DNA from: Calycina herbarum
Taxonomy: Eukaryota > Ascomycota > Leotiomycetes > Helotiales > Pezizellaceae
Length of the DNA stretch: 64,000 bases
Direction: 5' to 3'
Assembly (NCBI GenBank): GCA_001414485.1
Contig: LLEY01000037.1
Span: forward strand, 372,001 to 436,000
The translations under genes were made by a program, and so were the position numbers. Positions 47,687 through 58,979 of this stretch are shown here, in pieces. Every line of letters begins with the position of its first letter. Positions within the stretch are counted from its first letter, which is position 1. The notes under the pieces are model-generated. The model had not been told where the DNA came from. It searched no databases and saw only the letters and a list, made by a program, of their open reading frames with translations.

Positions 47687-49959
47687 ATGGATCAACAACG
47701 TGGAAGATCTCCCTCGGCGGGACATCAACAGAGTCATATAAGTCGACAGCACTCGCCTTCGCCGCAGTTTCAAGATAGCAATGGATCAATTGGACTTGGA
47801 CTTGCCTTAGATCCTGCCTTATCAAGCAACGCCAACCAAAACTTTCTAAATAGCAACTTTAACTCTTCCACCACTCTTCCATCTTATGAAAATAACGATT
47901 ACCTGAATCAACAAAACTTGCAATTTTCACAAGCTGGAATGGGAGACGCCGGATACACTACCGCTCAAGACTTCACGCCTCAATTCAAGCAAGAAGAACC
48001 ATCCTCGGAATTTGGCCCACCAGAGCGAAGCTTTACCCAAGAGTTACTAAGTGCAAATAATCTCTCAAGTTTCAACGAGGGTGACTTTTCTTTGTTTTCA
48101 ACCCCTGGTCCAAGTGATCAATTTGAACAGCCTTTCTTTGCAAACGACCCATCTCAGCAAGGAAATTCTTCTGTCAATCTTCAAGAACTCGAGATGTCTT
48201 CTCCCCCAAATCACGCACCTACCCCGCCAAACATGCTTCAACCAGACTCTCGCTCTCCTTCAGCACACCAATCGCCTTCCTTCAACCAAAATCAATTCCA
48301 ACCATCTCCAGGTCATTCACGAAATGCTTCTTTGGGTCCAGAGAGTGCCGCTTTTCCACAAGCCCACAATCAGGGTGAATGGGGTATGATGGGAGCTCCC
48401 CAATTCACAACACATCGGAGAAGCCCGTCTGAATACTCGGACATCTCAGTTCATTCGGCCAGTCATTCACCAAATATGGCACACCATGACTCCTTTGAAG
48501 GTCCCGATTCTCGCCACTCGCCGTCGCCAATGCAAAACCCTCAGGATAGCTTGTACCAGGAGGTTCTCGGTATCGGCAGTTTCTCTTTAAACGACCCCCA
48601 ACATGTACCAAGCCCACATCGAGGTTTAAGTCCTGCACACAGCCCTGCAATTTCACCAAGACTAGTTCCACAGCAAATGCCAAACCCCAACAATAATTTT
48701 ATGCTTGGACTCAACAATGGGTTTACCCAGCAACAGAACAATATGTACGGAACTCAGCAAGAATTTCCTCCAATGCAGCAACATGGCAATGGTGGCTCTG
48801 TAGATATGGGACAGGCACCGCTGATGGCCCCTCCCGAAATTAATGTTGAATTTGCGCCAGCATCTCGTCAAAATAGTTTTGAGCCTCCTAAGCCATCTGT
48901 TGATCTAGATGCATTAACACCGCCAGACAGAGGTATGTCGTTTGGAGATTTTTTCCTTGATTCTTTCTAACTAAAAAAGTAGGTCGGCGTCGTCGTGCTG
49001 TATCAGATACCGGTTATCAAGCTTCCTCGGGTGGTCCAGGAATCCAACGTCAACACTCACCAGGATTATCACCAAGTCTCAACCAAGGTCTCGCGCCTCA
49101 ATCGCTTGAAACACACCGATCGTTATCGCCAAACGACAGATCTGGAGCCAGCTCGCCAAGCAGACGTCGTCAATCAACATCATCGCTTCCAAATCGTGAC
49201 TACATCCTTGGTCTTGCAGATCCCGAGTATCAAGCACAGACTCCCGATAGTAACGCAAAGCGTGTACAAAAGCATCCTGCCACTTTCCAATGTAACCTTT
49301 GCCCCAAGCGATTTACCCGAGCTTACAACCTTCGGTCTCATCTGCGTACTCACACTGATGAGCGTCCTTTCGTTTGTACTGTTTGTGGAAAAGCCTTTGC
49401 ACGACAGCACGACCGAAAACGACACGAAGGTCTTCACTCGGGAGAGAAGAAATTCGTTTGCAAGGGAGAACTCAAGCAGGGTGGTCAATGGGGATGTGGT
49501 CGAAGATTCGCTCGTGCAGATGCATTAGGACGTCATTTCCGCTCAGAAGCCGGTCGTATCTGTATAAAGCCTCTGTTGGACGAAGAAGCAATCGAGCGTC
49601 AACGACTATGGCAGGAGCAAAGAATGCAACACAATATGCAACAACCAATTCCAGTCGATGCCAATGGATTCCCTATGGACGCCAGCGGAAACTACACACT
49701 TCCTGCCGCATTGCTCGCTCAATATCCTGCTCTTGCGAATCTGAGTTGGACTGATATGTCGGCTGGTGATGTTGGTATTGACGATGATCCTAGTGGAAGA
49801 TCTAGTTTTGATGCTAGTGGTTCTGAATACTATGATGAGGGAGATGAGGGCGGTTATGTCTCGAGTGGTCCTGGACCGCAGCAGGGATATCATCAACAAC
49901 AGGGCCAACAGATGACGGATGGTTATAATGGATATTCGAGTGATATTGGTGCACGATGA
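47687..49959 (+). CDS. Crz1-type C2H2 transcription factor (calcineurin-responsive)
   Basis: Calcium/calcineurin-regulated zinc-finger factor; on calcium or cation stress calcineurin dephosphorylates it and it enters the nucleus. Exons 47687-48932 and 48983-49959; 740 aa. Residues 1-415 are Ser/Gln/Asn/Pro-rich and disordered with many S-P sites, including [10 protein letters not shown] calcineurin-docking (PxIxIT-like) motif P-E-I-N-V-E lies at residues 383-388. Two C2H2 fingers follow, from about residue 519 ([17 protein letters not shown]) and 547 ([17 protein letters not shown]). A third, atypical finger has an insert (C-K-G-E-L ... [16 protein letters not shown]). This arrangement is diagnostic of Crz1/CrzA. 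The tail is Gln/Gly/Ser/Tyr-rich. Confidence 0.93.
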
Positions 49960-51162
49960 TATGTCTGCTGTTGGGCTGTTTTTTTCGGGAAGATAATTAG
50001 ACTTTGGGGGATGGGAGTTTTCGTTTTTTTTCTTCTCTTTTGATTTTTCTCATGATGGATATGATGCGAGGGGACTGATTTTGATGGCTTTGCTTTTTTC
50101 TTGACGTATAGTACGTATCATTGGGCGAGCACTTAGATACCACCACGACCTTTTTTTTTTGCGGTTGCTTGCTTTTTACTTCATGACTGGGTGGAAATGA
50201 CGGAGATGGATGGTTTGAGTATTGTTTGGAAAATATTTGGAAGCTTTTGAGGGGTGGATGGGTTTTGAGATTTGAGATGGAGTGAGAGAGCAGAGGGCAG
50301 AAGTGTGGGTGACGGGCGGCCGTTTATTTAGACTGTAGGTTGTACACTTTTTGGTGAAATGAAAGCATAGACACAGCATCCATCTTGATGGGGTTTTCGT
50401 GCTTGAATTTATGCTTGTGGGATTTCGATGTGTTGGGGGACTTGCCCGGTTTGCAGCGACTCGTGATCGTAATTGACTTCTATACGGGATGTTCTCTTGT
50501 TCCAATGTTTTGGGATGAATTGAATGAATGATTTTACGGAGTGGAGAATGATAGTTTTGAGTATTGGGGTAGGTCGTTGGTATGGTAGACTATCGCCAAA
50601 TCTTCATCTGGTAGCTAGACCATCGCGTCCGCCTTGGGGGAACTCTTTGTCTGGGCTGAGGGGCGGGCGGGAGAAGGAGTATATGGGAACTTGAGAGGCT
50701 GGGGCTTTTTGTGAATAGTATATATACCGTGCGCTTGTGTACTTTCTCCTGCTTCCTTGTTGTGAGCGAGGTGTCCCCTCCAATGTTCAGAGCCAACGTG
50801 TACTAAGCAATAGGACCTCTCGAGGCTCAATTACTTGGCGCCTATAAACATGCGCGGTACAAGCTACGGAATTGAATCATTTATATGTACCCGCTGCTAT
50901 GTTTTGGTAGGACTTCATATCCCCAAACCTCCGTCTACAAAGTCTCTATAACTCTCTATAACTTCTCCATAACTCTCCATAACCCCCAAGAGCCACCTCA
51001 AAGTCATCCTCTGCTTCAATCTCTCATGATGATGATAACATTATTCCCTTCGCTCTCCTTTGAATCTCTTATCAGAAACAAAACAAAAATTCAAACCACA
51101 AATACTTCCCTCTCGGGACAGCACAAAAGATCATGCGGCCTTCTTGGCGATTCGGACAAAAA
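49960..51162. other. Intergenic region between Crz1-type and 2EXR genes
   Basis: About 1.2 kb with T-rich stretches just after the stop, suiting a 3' UTR. No coding features supported. Confidence 0.5.
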
Positions 51163-51825
51163 TCACTCCAACTCATCTTCCAGCTTCAAAAGTCCCCAGT
51201 CAGAACCCGAATTGGTCTTCACCCCAATCCTCGGAATCTCCCACTCTGGATGATTCCTCGCAACCGCCCTAAGAAACGCTCGATGAACACTCCCGATCAT
51301 AAACCTCTCACTCTCCGCCTCCCAAACATAAAGAGTCAATTCTTTCAAAGCAGGAAATTGCCGGATTTCCTCCCATATGAAGGAGCTTCTGCCATAATTA
51401 TCTTCATGGATATCCAATGACAGACGTTGAATTTTCTTTATGTCATCGGCCGCTCTGAAATCGCCACCGAGGAGAATATCTAAGAGAGGGTAGGAATTTG
51501 GTTCTTCTCCGGATCCATCTCCAAGGACTAATGTATCGTGGGTGTAGTTGATGTAGATGCTCGTGAATGCTAATGAGAGCGTCTTCAAGCCTTCGGCCCG
51601 GGATTCGCGGTTGATGTGGAGGATTACGGGGATGGGGGTGGCGCTTTTCCAGGTTGTGAGGGGCATCATGGAAGGTTTTACTCTTTCCATGTGGTATTTG
51701 ATGGAGACATTTCGAGGGCCTGGGATGATGAGGGACCAGATTTTGAGACGGAGCTCGGAGGGGAGGGAGCGGAAGAGGGGGAACGTTGTTGCAGGCTGTT
51801 CAGTTGATGGTGGTAGAGTCGCCAT
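51163..51825 (-). CDS. 2EXR-domain protein
   Basis: Single-exon 220-aa protein starting at the ATG ending at 51825. The N-terminal F-R-S-L-P-S-E-L-R-L-K-I-W-S-L-I-I-P-G-P-R segment, then V-I-L-H-I-N-R-E-S-R-A-E-G, is the signature of the fungal 2EXR family, which resembles the F-box start and is heavily expanded in Leotiomycetes and Sordariomycetes. The rest (D-I-K-K-I-Q-R-L-S-L-D and L-K-E-L-T-L-Y-V) fits the usual beta/alpha body. The molecular function of the family is unknown. It is head-to-head with a second 2EXR gene 354 bp away. Confidence 0.85.
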   Translation of the reverse strand: MATLPPSTEQPATTFPLFRSLPSELRLKIWSLIIPGPRNVSIKYHMERVKPSMMPLTTWKSATPIPVILHINRESRAEGLKTLSLAFTSIYINYTHDTLVLGDGSGEEPNSYPLLDILLGGDFRAADDIKKIQRLSLDIHEDNYGRSSFIWEEIRQFPALKELTLYVWEAESERFMIGSVHRAFLRAVARNHPEWEIPRIGVKTNSGSDWGLLKLEDELE

Positions 51826-52179
51826 GTTGATGAATTACCGGAATGAGATGAGTTTCTTGGGCGAAGGTTAGATGTTATATAAAAAGTGATGCCTGAATGG
51901 TGTCGTTCACCAAATTGAGTGTTATCAAATGAGGACGCCGGGAAAACCCCCCGAAGTATTGCCGCGTGGCTTAATCACGTGCTAATGACTTCAACCTCCA
52001 AGCCCCGACATCAAGAACAGGATTTGACTACTTGAACCCCAAACTGCCGCTAGTCACCCCGAGTAGGTACTGACTACTTGTTCTTGTAAGTTCAGGCTAC
52101 CCAATGTTCCCAAGTCTTCATGTTGAATTCTGACTTCACTCACAGCTGTCTCCAACAAACGCATCAAAACAGCAAAATC
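51826..52179. other. Short divergent spacer between two 2EXR genes
   Basis: 354 bp between divergent starts. An in-frame ATG at 52120 could extend the right-hand gene by 20 codons. Confidence 0.5.
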
Positions 52180-53228
52180 ATGTCTTCACTGGACGACAAT
52201 TTCGGAGGACCACCCGCACACTTACCATCTAATTTATCATCTCCCTCGCCAACCCCCGCCCCCCTTGAAGACACGACAGCATCACCCACCACAATAGCAC
52301 TCTTCGATGAATTGCCGTTCAACAAAATCGTCCCTGCCTCGTTTTATCCACCAGCCTTCACCTGCTTCCCAAATCTCCCCTTGGAACTTCGACTATCAAT
52401 CTGGGTGTGTATTCTCCAAGATCCTCCTTCTCTTTCAGGATGGTTTGGGGAGTTGCGACAATGTTTCCACCCAAAAAAAGAAGACAATACTAACTCTGAG
52501 ATCTTCCACAGAAAATGACTTTTCTGCCGCGTATAGTCGCGATGGCTTTCGGCATCTCTAATGGTTTCTACAGCTTAGCACTAATGCCTGTAGCGCTCTC
52601 TGTCAACCGCGAATCCCGAGAACTAACCCTAGCAGCATACCCTAATTCCTTCGGCTCTCGAATGTACCCTGATAAAACCGCATTCAACTTCTCCCTCGAT
52701 ACCCTGTACCTCCCAGTCGGGAGCCAAAGCTTCATCTCCCATCTGTTCGGAGTCATGACGACACATGAGATGAAGGATTTACGCTATCTCGCCATCGACC
52801 ACCAGGTCTTGAGCCCTCTCAACTCAAAGAAGTTCTTGAAGCTTGCTCTCAAAGAGCTACCTCGACTGGAGAACTTATTCATAGTCTATGACCTCCCAAA
52901 AGTTGGACGAAGCCGTTACTGTTCCACCATCAGCTGTAAGGGTTTCCGTGACAATCTCCCCTACGAAATCATTGATCGTATTGAGTATACCGAGAAGAGG
53001 TCACGAGCGGATGACTGGGCTGATTTGGATTCGGAGGAGACGTCGAGGTGTAAGAATGTTTATGGATGGAAGGAGTGTCAATGTCAGGACCAACAATCAA
53101 ATTCTGATTCTAGTGATGAGTGGGGGGATGAGGACGAGGACGAGAGTGATGGCTATGGGGATTATGATGATTCTGACTCGGATGAGTTTAGGGATGATTT
53201 GATGTTTGCGATTGGAAGCTTTGTATAG
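52180..53228 (+). CDS. 2EXR-domain protein with acidic C-terminus
   Basis: Exons 52180-52404 and 52512-53228 give 313 aa. The intron lies inside the signature, and removing it restores F-P-N-L-P-L-E-L-R-L-S-I-W-K-M-T-F, followed by A-L-S-V-N-R-E-S-R-E-L-T-L. The N-terminal 60 residues are Ser/Pro/Thr-rich, and the last about 60 are very acidic with a short Cys-containing stretch (W-K-E-C-Q-C-Q-D). The ATG at 52180 was chosen because it begins a typical M-S-S-L-D-D start; 52120 is possible. Function of the family is unknown. Confidence 0.82.
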
Positions 53229-53641
53229 ACGGATCATGAAATTTATGGGGATGATATGTCTGATGTAACTCTGGATTAAGAGAGGTAATAGGCTGGTCTG
53301 GAGTACGATGGTTTTGGTGGGGAATGTAAATGTTATTGTGCAATATTATGCCCAGCTATGGTGACAAATTGGCAGACCTTTTCCAACGAGAATAGAACGA
53401 GGTAAATGACATTCGTCTGAACTTCGTTTGGATAAATTAATTATCCCAGGGCTTTAGAATAACTTTATTAGGTGGATGTTTGTTAAGATGAAGTACGAAG
53501 TAGGTCAGGCTCGTAAAGTTATTCGATTTATTATATTATGCTAGTGTTACGTAATATTCAGAAGATGATTAGACCAAAATTCAAACCAACAGACCCTTGT
53601 AGCTTCATCTAATCCAGCCCATCCCTCTCCATCCCCCTCCA
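53229..53641. other. Convergent spacer
   Basis: About 410 bp between converging stop codons. AT-rich, no coding features. Confidence 0.5.
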
Positions 53642-55930
53642 TCATCTCCGATAAACACTTCTAATAGTATAATCCTTGGCCGGTCCTCTAACAGTATATT
53701 CCATACTCCACTCCCTCAACGTCGCCCCCCTAAAGAAAAACTCATATTCAACATCATATAAATCCTTAATACAAAGATGGCTACTATCTGCTTTCCAAGG
53801 TTCCTTTCCCGTTTTCCCTTCCATATGTGGTGCAACAAAATTCAAAGAATGAAAAAAATAGTCCACCGTCTTATGATCGGCCTTGGTAAACCAAACACTC
53901 AAAGTATCCGTCTCCTCAGCATATCGATGAACATAACTCCTCTTCGCTTGGAAATTGAACCCATTATCTGCCTTGAAATCCCCATTCTCTAGGTACAGAT
54001 ATTCCATATCAGCATCTTTTTCTGTTGGGGCACGAGGATGAAATTGCGCAGTTCCGGAGAGGGTGCCAGAGGGATATGAAGCGATACGACTTGTGATTTT
54101 CCGCTCGAGTTTCCAATCGCCTTGTATTGCTCGAAACGCGGCGCGTGCTACGTATTTTCCCTTGTTAACGGAATCAGAGATTGTTTTTTCGATTATGGAA
54201 AGGGCAGTCGATGATTCTAGAACTTCTGTGGGGGAGGCAGAGGGGGAGAGGTATCGGGGCGGGAGGACGAGTCCGCTTCTTGCTGTTGAGTCTGAGGGTT
54301 CTATTCTTGAAATTGAAAGTATTTCGCTGAATGATTCCATTAGGTACGCATAGTCTCCCATTGGGAATTGTGCACGTCGAGGGTCGGAGCGGAGTGCGAG
54401 CACGGTTTCTAAGGTGGTGTCTGAGGCGAGTGCTTGAGAGGCTTTGGGATCGCTAGTCCAGAGAGCTCCGAGGTAGCGTGCTTGCATTTCAATTACACCC
54501 CAATAGGGACTGCGATAGAATCCGACAAAGCCGAGGGATGGAATTGATTTGTTGATTGTTGAGTGGATGTTGAGCGCAAGCGGGAATGCATCACTGGTTG
54601 GGTCGAATTGCAGAGTCTGAAGAAGTTCCGGGGAGAGAAAGTCGAGGGAGGGAGAAGCGTCATAACCTGTTGCTAAAACCACTACGGCAACATCGTCAAT
54701 TTGGCTTTCTTGCTCCCCATTCTTTAGAATCAGACTTCTTGGGGACTCTTTGCTTGCATCCAAAACCTTTCCTTGGGAGGTCTTGATTCGACCAGACCTA
54801 ACGAACTCGCTGTAGCTATCGCTAACTGACACGAATGGCGTGGAATCACGAACTTCTCCGTTCATGGCAAGATCTGGAGAATATTCGTTCTGATCGTTAC
54901 CAATAAAAGTGTTCATGAAGCTGTGTGTGGTTTTTGCAGCTTCGACTGAGATGTGACCGGAGGTATTCTGTACAGGCCCAGCTGGTCGCCATCCAAGATT
55001 GTATGCGACGAGATCTACTGGCAAGAAAGGTGGAGACGAGTTTGGTACCTGAATGTTTATTAGAAATTGAGTAAATTGAGACACAAGGAAAGAGATCTAA
55101 ACCTTTTCATCTGAACCCACGACATCAATAACTGGATCTTTTGGAAAGAAGAGAGGCATGACCCAAATAGGGGTTTGGACCACGTGCGTAATGGTGTATT
55201 CTGAGACATCTGGAATAGAACTATCTTCCGGAGAATGCTCAGCGGATGATAATTGAAATGCAATCGCCGCTGCGATTTCAACACCGGACATTTGTCCCCC
55301 AACCACCACAATCTTCCTTCCAGGGCTTCCATTCTTTGCAAGAAGGTCTTTGATATTTCGAACTTCGGAGCTATGGACCACGGGAGCTGCAAACCCTTTG
55401 AGGATATCGGGTACTTTTGCTTTTCCAAAAAACCCCGTCCCAATAATCAAATGATCAAACTCATGTGTCTGGTCCACTCTCTCAGAAATTTCTTTGCTTC
55501 CCTCACGAGTCTGGACACTCCACTTCTCATTTTCGAAATCAGCTTTGATGACCCGAGTATTCTTACGAATCTCATAACCCGGGTACTTCTCAACATATCG
55601 TTCAAGATATTGACCAACTTGCCAAGCCTTTGGGAAAACGGGGGAGGTTTCTGGCCATGCCAAACCACTAAAGCTGACAGTATGACGACTTTGATTTGTA
55701 CACATTTCTGGGTTGACTATCCCATTGTCGTTCTCAGAAACTGGCCATAGACCTCCAATTCGATCCAGAGCCTCGAAGACGGTCACGTGAAACGTGTCTT
55801 TTGGGTGGTCATGAACCAGGGTTTTGGCGGCGACGATACTGGATGGTCCGGCACCTGGATAGTTAGTCAAAGGCTATGAATGATGGGCGAGGTTCTTACC
55901 TATGATGCATACGGTCTTCGGCTTAGCCAT
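53642..55930 (-). CDS. FAD-dependent monooxygenase (FMO-like) fused to a DUF6314 domain
   Basis: Exons on the minus strand 55930-55900, 55854-55103, 55048-53642; 729 aa. The N-terminus V-C-I-I-G-A-G-P-S-S is the FAD-binding GxGxxS/G motif, complete only after splicing the first intron. Next come F-E-A-L-D-R-I-G-G-L-W, a second nucleotide-binding motif V-V-V-G-G-Q-M-S-G-V-E, and L-A-T-G-Y-D-A near residue 420, the F/LATGY signature of flavin monooxygenases. The last about 160 residues (from G-D-W-K-L-E-R-K-I, then F-H-P-R, D-M-E-Y-L-Y-L-E-N-G, R-Y-A-E-E-T-D-T-L-S-V-W-F) match my memory of the small DUF6314 domain, also found alone in fungi. The fusion suggests the second domain binds the substrate or product of the first, which is unknown. 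Two broken methyltransferase genes lie just upstream. Confidence 0.85.
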
Positions 55931-56310
55931 GGTGGTGTTGCGTGTTGCCAAGGAGCAAAATTGACGAAGAGGGGAGGTCATGAGAAAAGTCTCCTAAGAG
56001 AGGAATCTTCGGAATTTATCAGCACTCGTGATGAATCTGACATGCAGCTGAGTACACTTGCCATTAAAGGTCTCTAATCCCGAGTTCAAGCCTGGTGTGG
56101 CTACACAGCACGTGACAGCTTTTAATTTCACCCAATCAAATCCAATAGAGTAGACTGCAAGGTTGGTCACTCAGGTTGGATATAAAACAACGACACTTGA
56201 ACATTGAAAAAGAAAACAATATCAGGCACCTTTCTCCAAATTTGGTTTTCGCTGGACATTGATTACACTTTTGCCTGGATATCTCTCATGCCCCCCTTGT
56301 CAACCTACGC
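55931..56310. other. Spacer between FMO gene and methyltransferase relic
   Basis: 380 bp, upstream of the FMO gene and downstream of the first methyltransferase copy. Nothing specific seen. Confidence 0.5.
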
Positions 56311-57455
56311 TCATTGACTTTCGCCTAGGACTTTCTCCTCAACCTTCTCCTCGACCTTGACCTTCTCGAAGTCTGCAAAGACCCCAATACCTTCAGGGTA
56401 CATAATTTTGGCATCGATAGCCTTCCAAAAGGGCACCAAAACCCTGCTCCGCCAAACGCCCGCCGGGCCCATAGGAAGATTTCCGTACACTTCATCGTGC
56501 CTATTCTGGAGCCGAGCATGTGCATCCCTTGTGGTATCCAAGTTCAGTTTCAGACTTTCAACCCGACTCGCAATTTCCTTTAGCTGGGTTGTACACATTT
56601 GGATGTCGTCTGGGATAGTGATATTGAAGGGCGCCCCACCTATCTTCTCGGGGTCCGGAAATAACGCTCCAACAACGTCGGACGGATGTTCGTAATAGAT
56701 GACAATCTTTCCCCCAATGGCGAGTATTTGGAACCATTTTTGGAGCAAGCTACTGAGGTTTTCAATCTCATCTTTCAAGATATATTCGGGCTTGTCCCTT
56801 TCTGAGACCGGATAGGCAAACTCAAGGACGCGGATTCCGAGTATCAAATTGACTTTCCTCGCCATTAAAGTGCTTTGAGATGTCATTCATGCAGACGTCG
56901 CTTTTGAAGTCGCCTTTAAGGAATCTGGGCCATTTCTCCTTTTCCTCCGCTTTTTCTCTCTGCAATTTCTTCTCATGCCAGCTTGAATGCTCTAGGAAGG
57001 CGTCATCGAGTTCCTTCTTCCAAAACGCCTTTTGCATTACTAATCCTTTGTTCGCATCTATCAAAGATTGGTAGGCCCCCTTCTTGTATCCCAGTACTTC
57101 GAGTTGCGCGTTTGGTTCTGATTCTGCAGAGCAAAAGTCAACACCTAATACTCGAGCATTGAAAGCTGTCTATTCAAAGACTCCAGGCCAGTTCTCCTGT
57201 ACCGCAGCCCATGTCGACTACCTTTATTCCTTCTACATCACCAGACACATAATTTTCGGTTATGTAGTCCAATTCTTTGTAGTGGGAGAAGGGGTGAGCA
57301 GCCATGGTGAGTGGCCGACCTTCTGCCTGTGGGGCCCAGCATTCAACACTGTCTGTCGGCAGGGATTGGTCTGGTGGTGATTCTTGAGCTGGTCGTTGAC
57401 GTTGACCTTGGAAAAGTGCCGGTGGGGGTTCATCAAAATAGAGGGTGAGACTCAT
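56311..57455 (-). pseudogene. SAM-dependent methyltransferase, frameshifted copy 1
   Basis: A class I methyltransferase body can be followed on the minus strand from the ATG ending at 57455 to the stop at 56311, but in three reading frames. Frame one holds Y-I-T-E-N-Y-V and the SAM-binding motif V-V-D-M-G-C-G-T-G-E-L. It shifts at about 57175 into A-R-V-L-G-V-D-F-C (motif II region), and again at about 56855-56862 into V-N-L-I-L-G-I-R-V-L-E-F. The third part ends with a conserved-looking C-terminal helix region. The shifts sit in conserved segments that align with the neighbouring copy, and no intron of normal length explains them. Sequencing error is possible, though the other genes in the window are clean. 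Confidence 0.65.
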
Positions 57456-58979
57456 TGTCGTATTGTGTCCAAATCTCTGGGGCTTTGGTGCCAAGGTGGT
57501 GGAAGTCGGTACTTGATACTGGCCCTTTCTATCATATTTGCTCTGAAAGAGCTCCGCACATGATTTCGTCATTTCACTTACCCTCGTGCTTTTCTATTTC
57601 AGCGCTTTTTGGTTTGGATTTCTCATTATTGTCACATGGCGTGTGTCACTCAGCTTGATAGTACTAGGTCAGAGTCCCGAGCTTTACTCTGACTCCACCC
57701 TATCCCTCTATTGCCACGGGATTTTCGTGAGAACTTGGAATATTACGCGAGAACGTTTAGAAGAATGGAGAGTGAGAGCGTCTTTTCTTCGTAACCATCT
57801 TGTACAATATAAGTAATTGTCCCAGACAAGTGCGCATAATCAAAGTAAGTGAGGTGTACTCAGAGCAAAGTCCATGTTTCTTACGTTTTCTTGGAAAATA
57901 ATAGGTCAATTTTCAATGTAGCTTATTTGTCTCGCGATCATGTGAGTAAAATACGTGATGACTTGGGAAATAAACACTCACTTTCAGAAAAAACCCATGA
58001 TCTTTTATCAAAGGTGCCGTCATTGTGTGCCAGCCATGGTTGTTTTCCCCCCTCTCGCGTATTCCACACGCAGTTTCGACCTAAACATTAGATAGCTTGT
58101 TTTGGACCATGACTGATCAAGAAATGTCAAAGCAAACACTTTATTTGGCGGACACGATTAGAGCACCCGACGTAAAATTGTGAAGACCAATATTTTCTCA
58201 TCACACGAATCTGCATCCCACTCAGCACTGAAGAGGCACGATAGAACATGGAAGCCTTGGGGATTTAAATTTGCCGGGTTGTTTACGCAGGGAGGATAAC
58301 TACCAGAATGGGAGTAGCACTCTCAACTGTATGGATTTTCTGTTGCGTCAATTAAAAGTTTACATACATGAGATCACTTCACGTTCAATCAATAGCAGAT
58401 CAACAACCAATTATGAGAGAAGTCAAGTGCTCATTATCAATCATAAGCTGACAACAGTATAAGCACAATCTACTTAGGTACTCAAGAAGTACTCTAAGTA
58501 GTCTGAGTAGAGTAGAGTAGAGTAGTTACTTAAAACTACTCAAGTAGTACTCAGAGCAGTATACTATGAATTAGTATACAAGTAAATATTCTATATTTCT
58601 AAGACAAATAAAATAACAGACTCTTATCTAATAAACAATCAAGTAATTATTATTAAACTTAACCTTTTTAGGCTCCATCTTCTTCTCTTCTCCTCTTTAG
58701 TCGATTCCTCCCCCCGGCGCCACTCCCAAAGCCGTATCCGATACCACTCCGAAGCACGTCCCAATTCGGTCCGACTATGCCCGAGTTACTCAGAGTAGTA
58801 TAGAGTAGAGTAGAGTAGCAGCCACTACTCTACTCTACTCTACTCATTTCTCACACTGGCTGACAAAATGGTTCCTTCATTTCCTTCATTTCCCACTCTC
58901 ACCCAACCCTTGTTCGGCATGTGTTTCCTCTACCATGGCATCCCTCACAAGCATTGGAGCATATTTTGTCCTCTCCCTT
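57456..58979. other. Spacer between the two methyltransferase copies, partly low-complexity
   Basis: About 1.5 kb. 58440-58850 is rich in AGTAG/CTACT pentamers and AT-rich stretches; the rest holds no supported coding region. Confidence 0.5.
58801..58845. repeat. Inverted pentamer repeat (GAGTA)n / (TACTC)n hairpin
   Basis: About 18 nt of TAGAG repeats (58801-58818), a 7-nt spacer, then about 20 nt of TACTC repeats, which can form a near-perfect hairpin. Related GAGTA runs occur at 58500-58525. Confidence 0.8.

Noticed and set aside
53642..55084. Reading the FMO gene as two separate genes
   Set aside because: The intron 55102-55049 joins them exactly in phase, and the second part lacks its own nucleotide-binding start.
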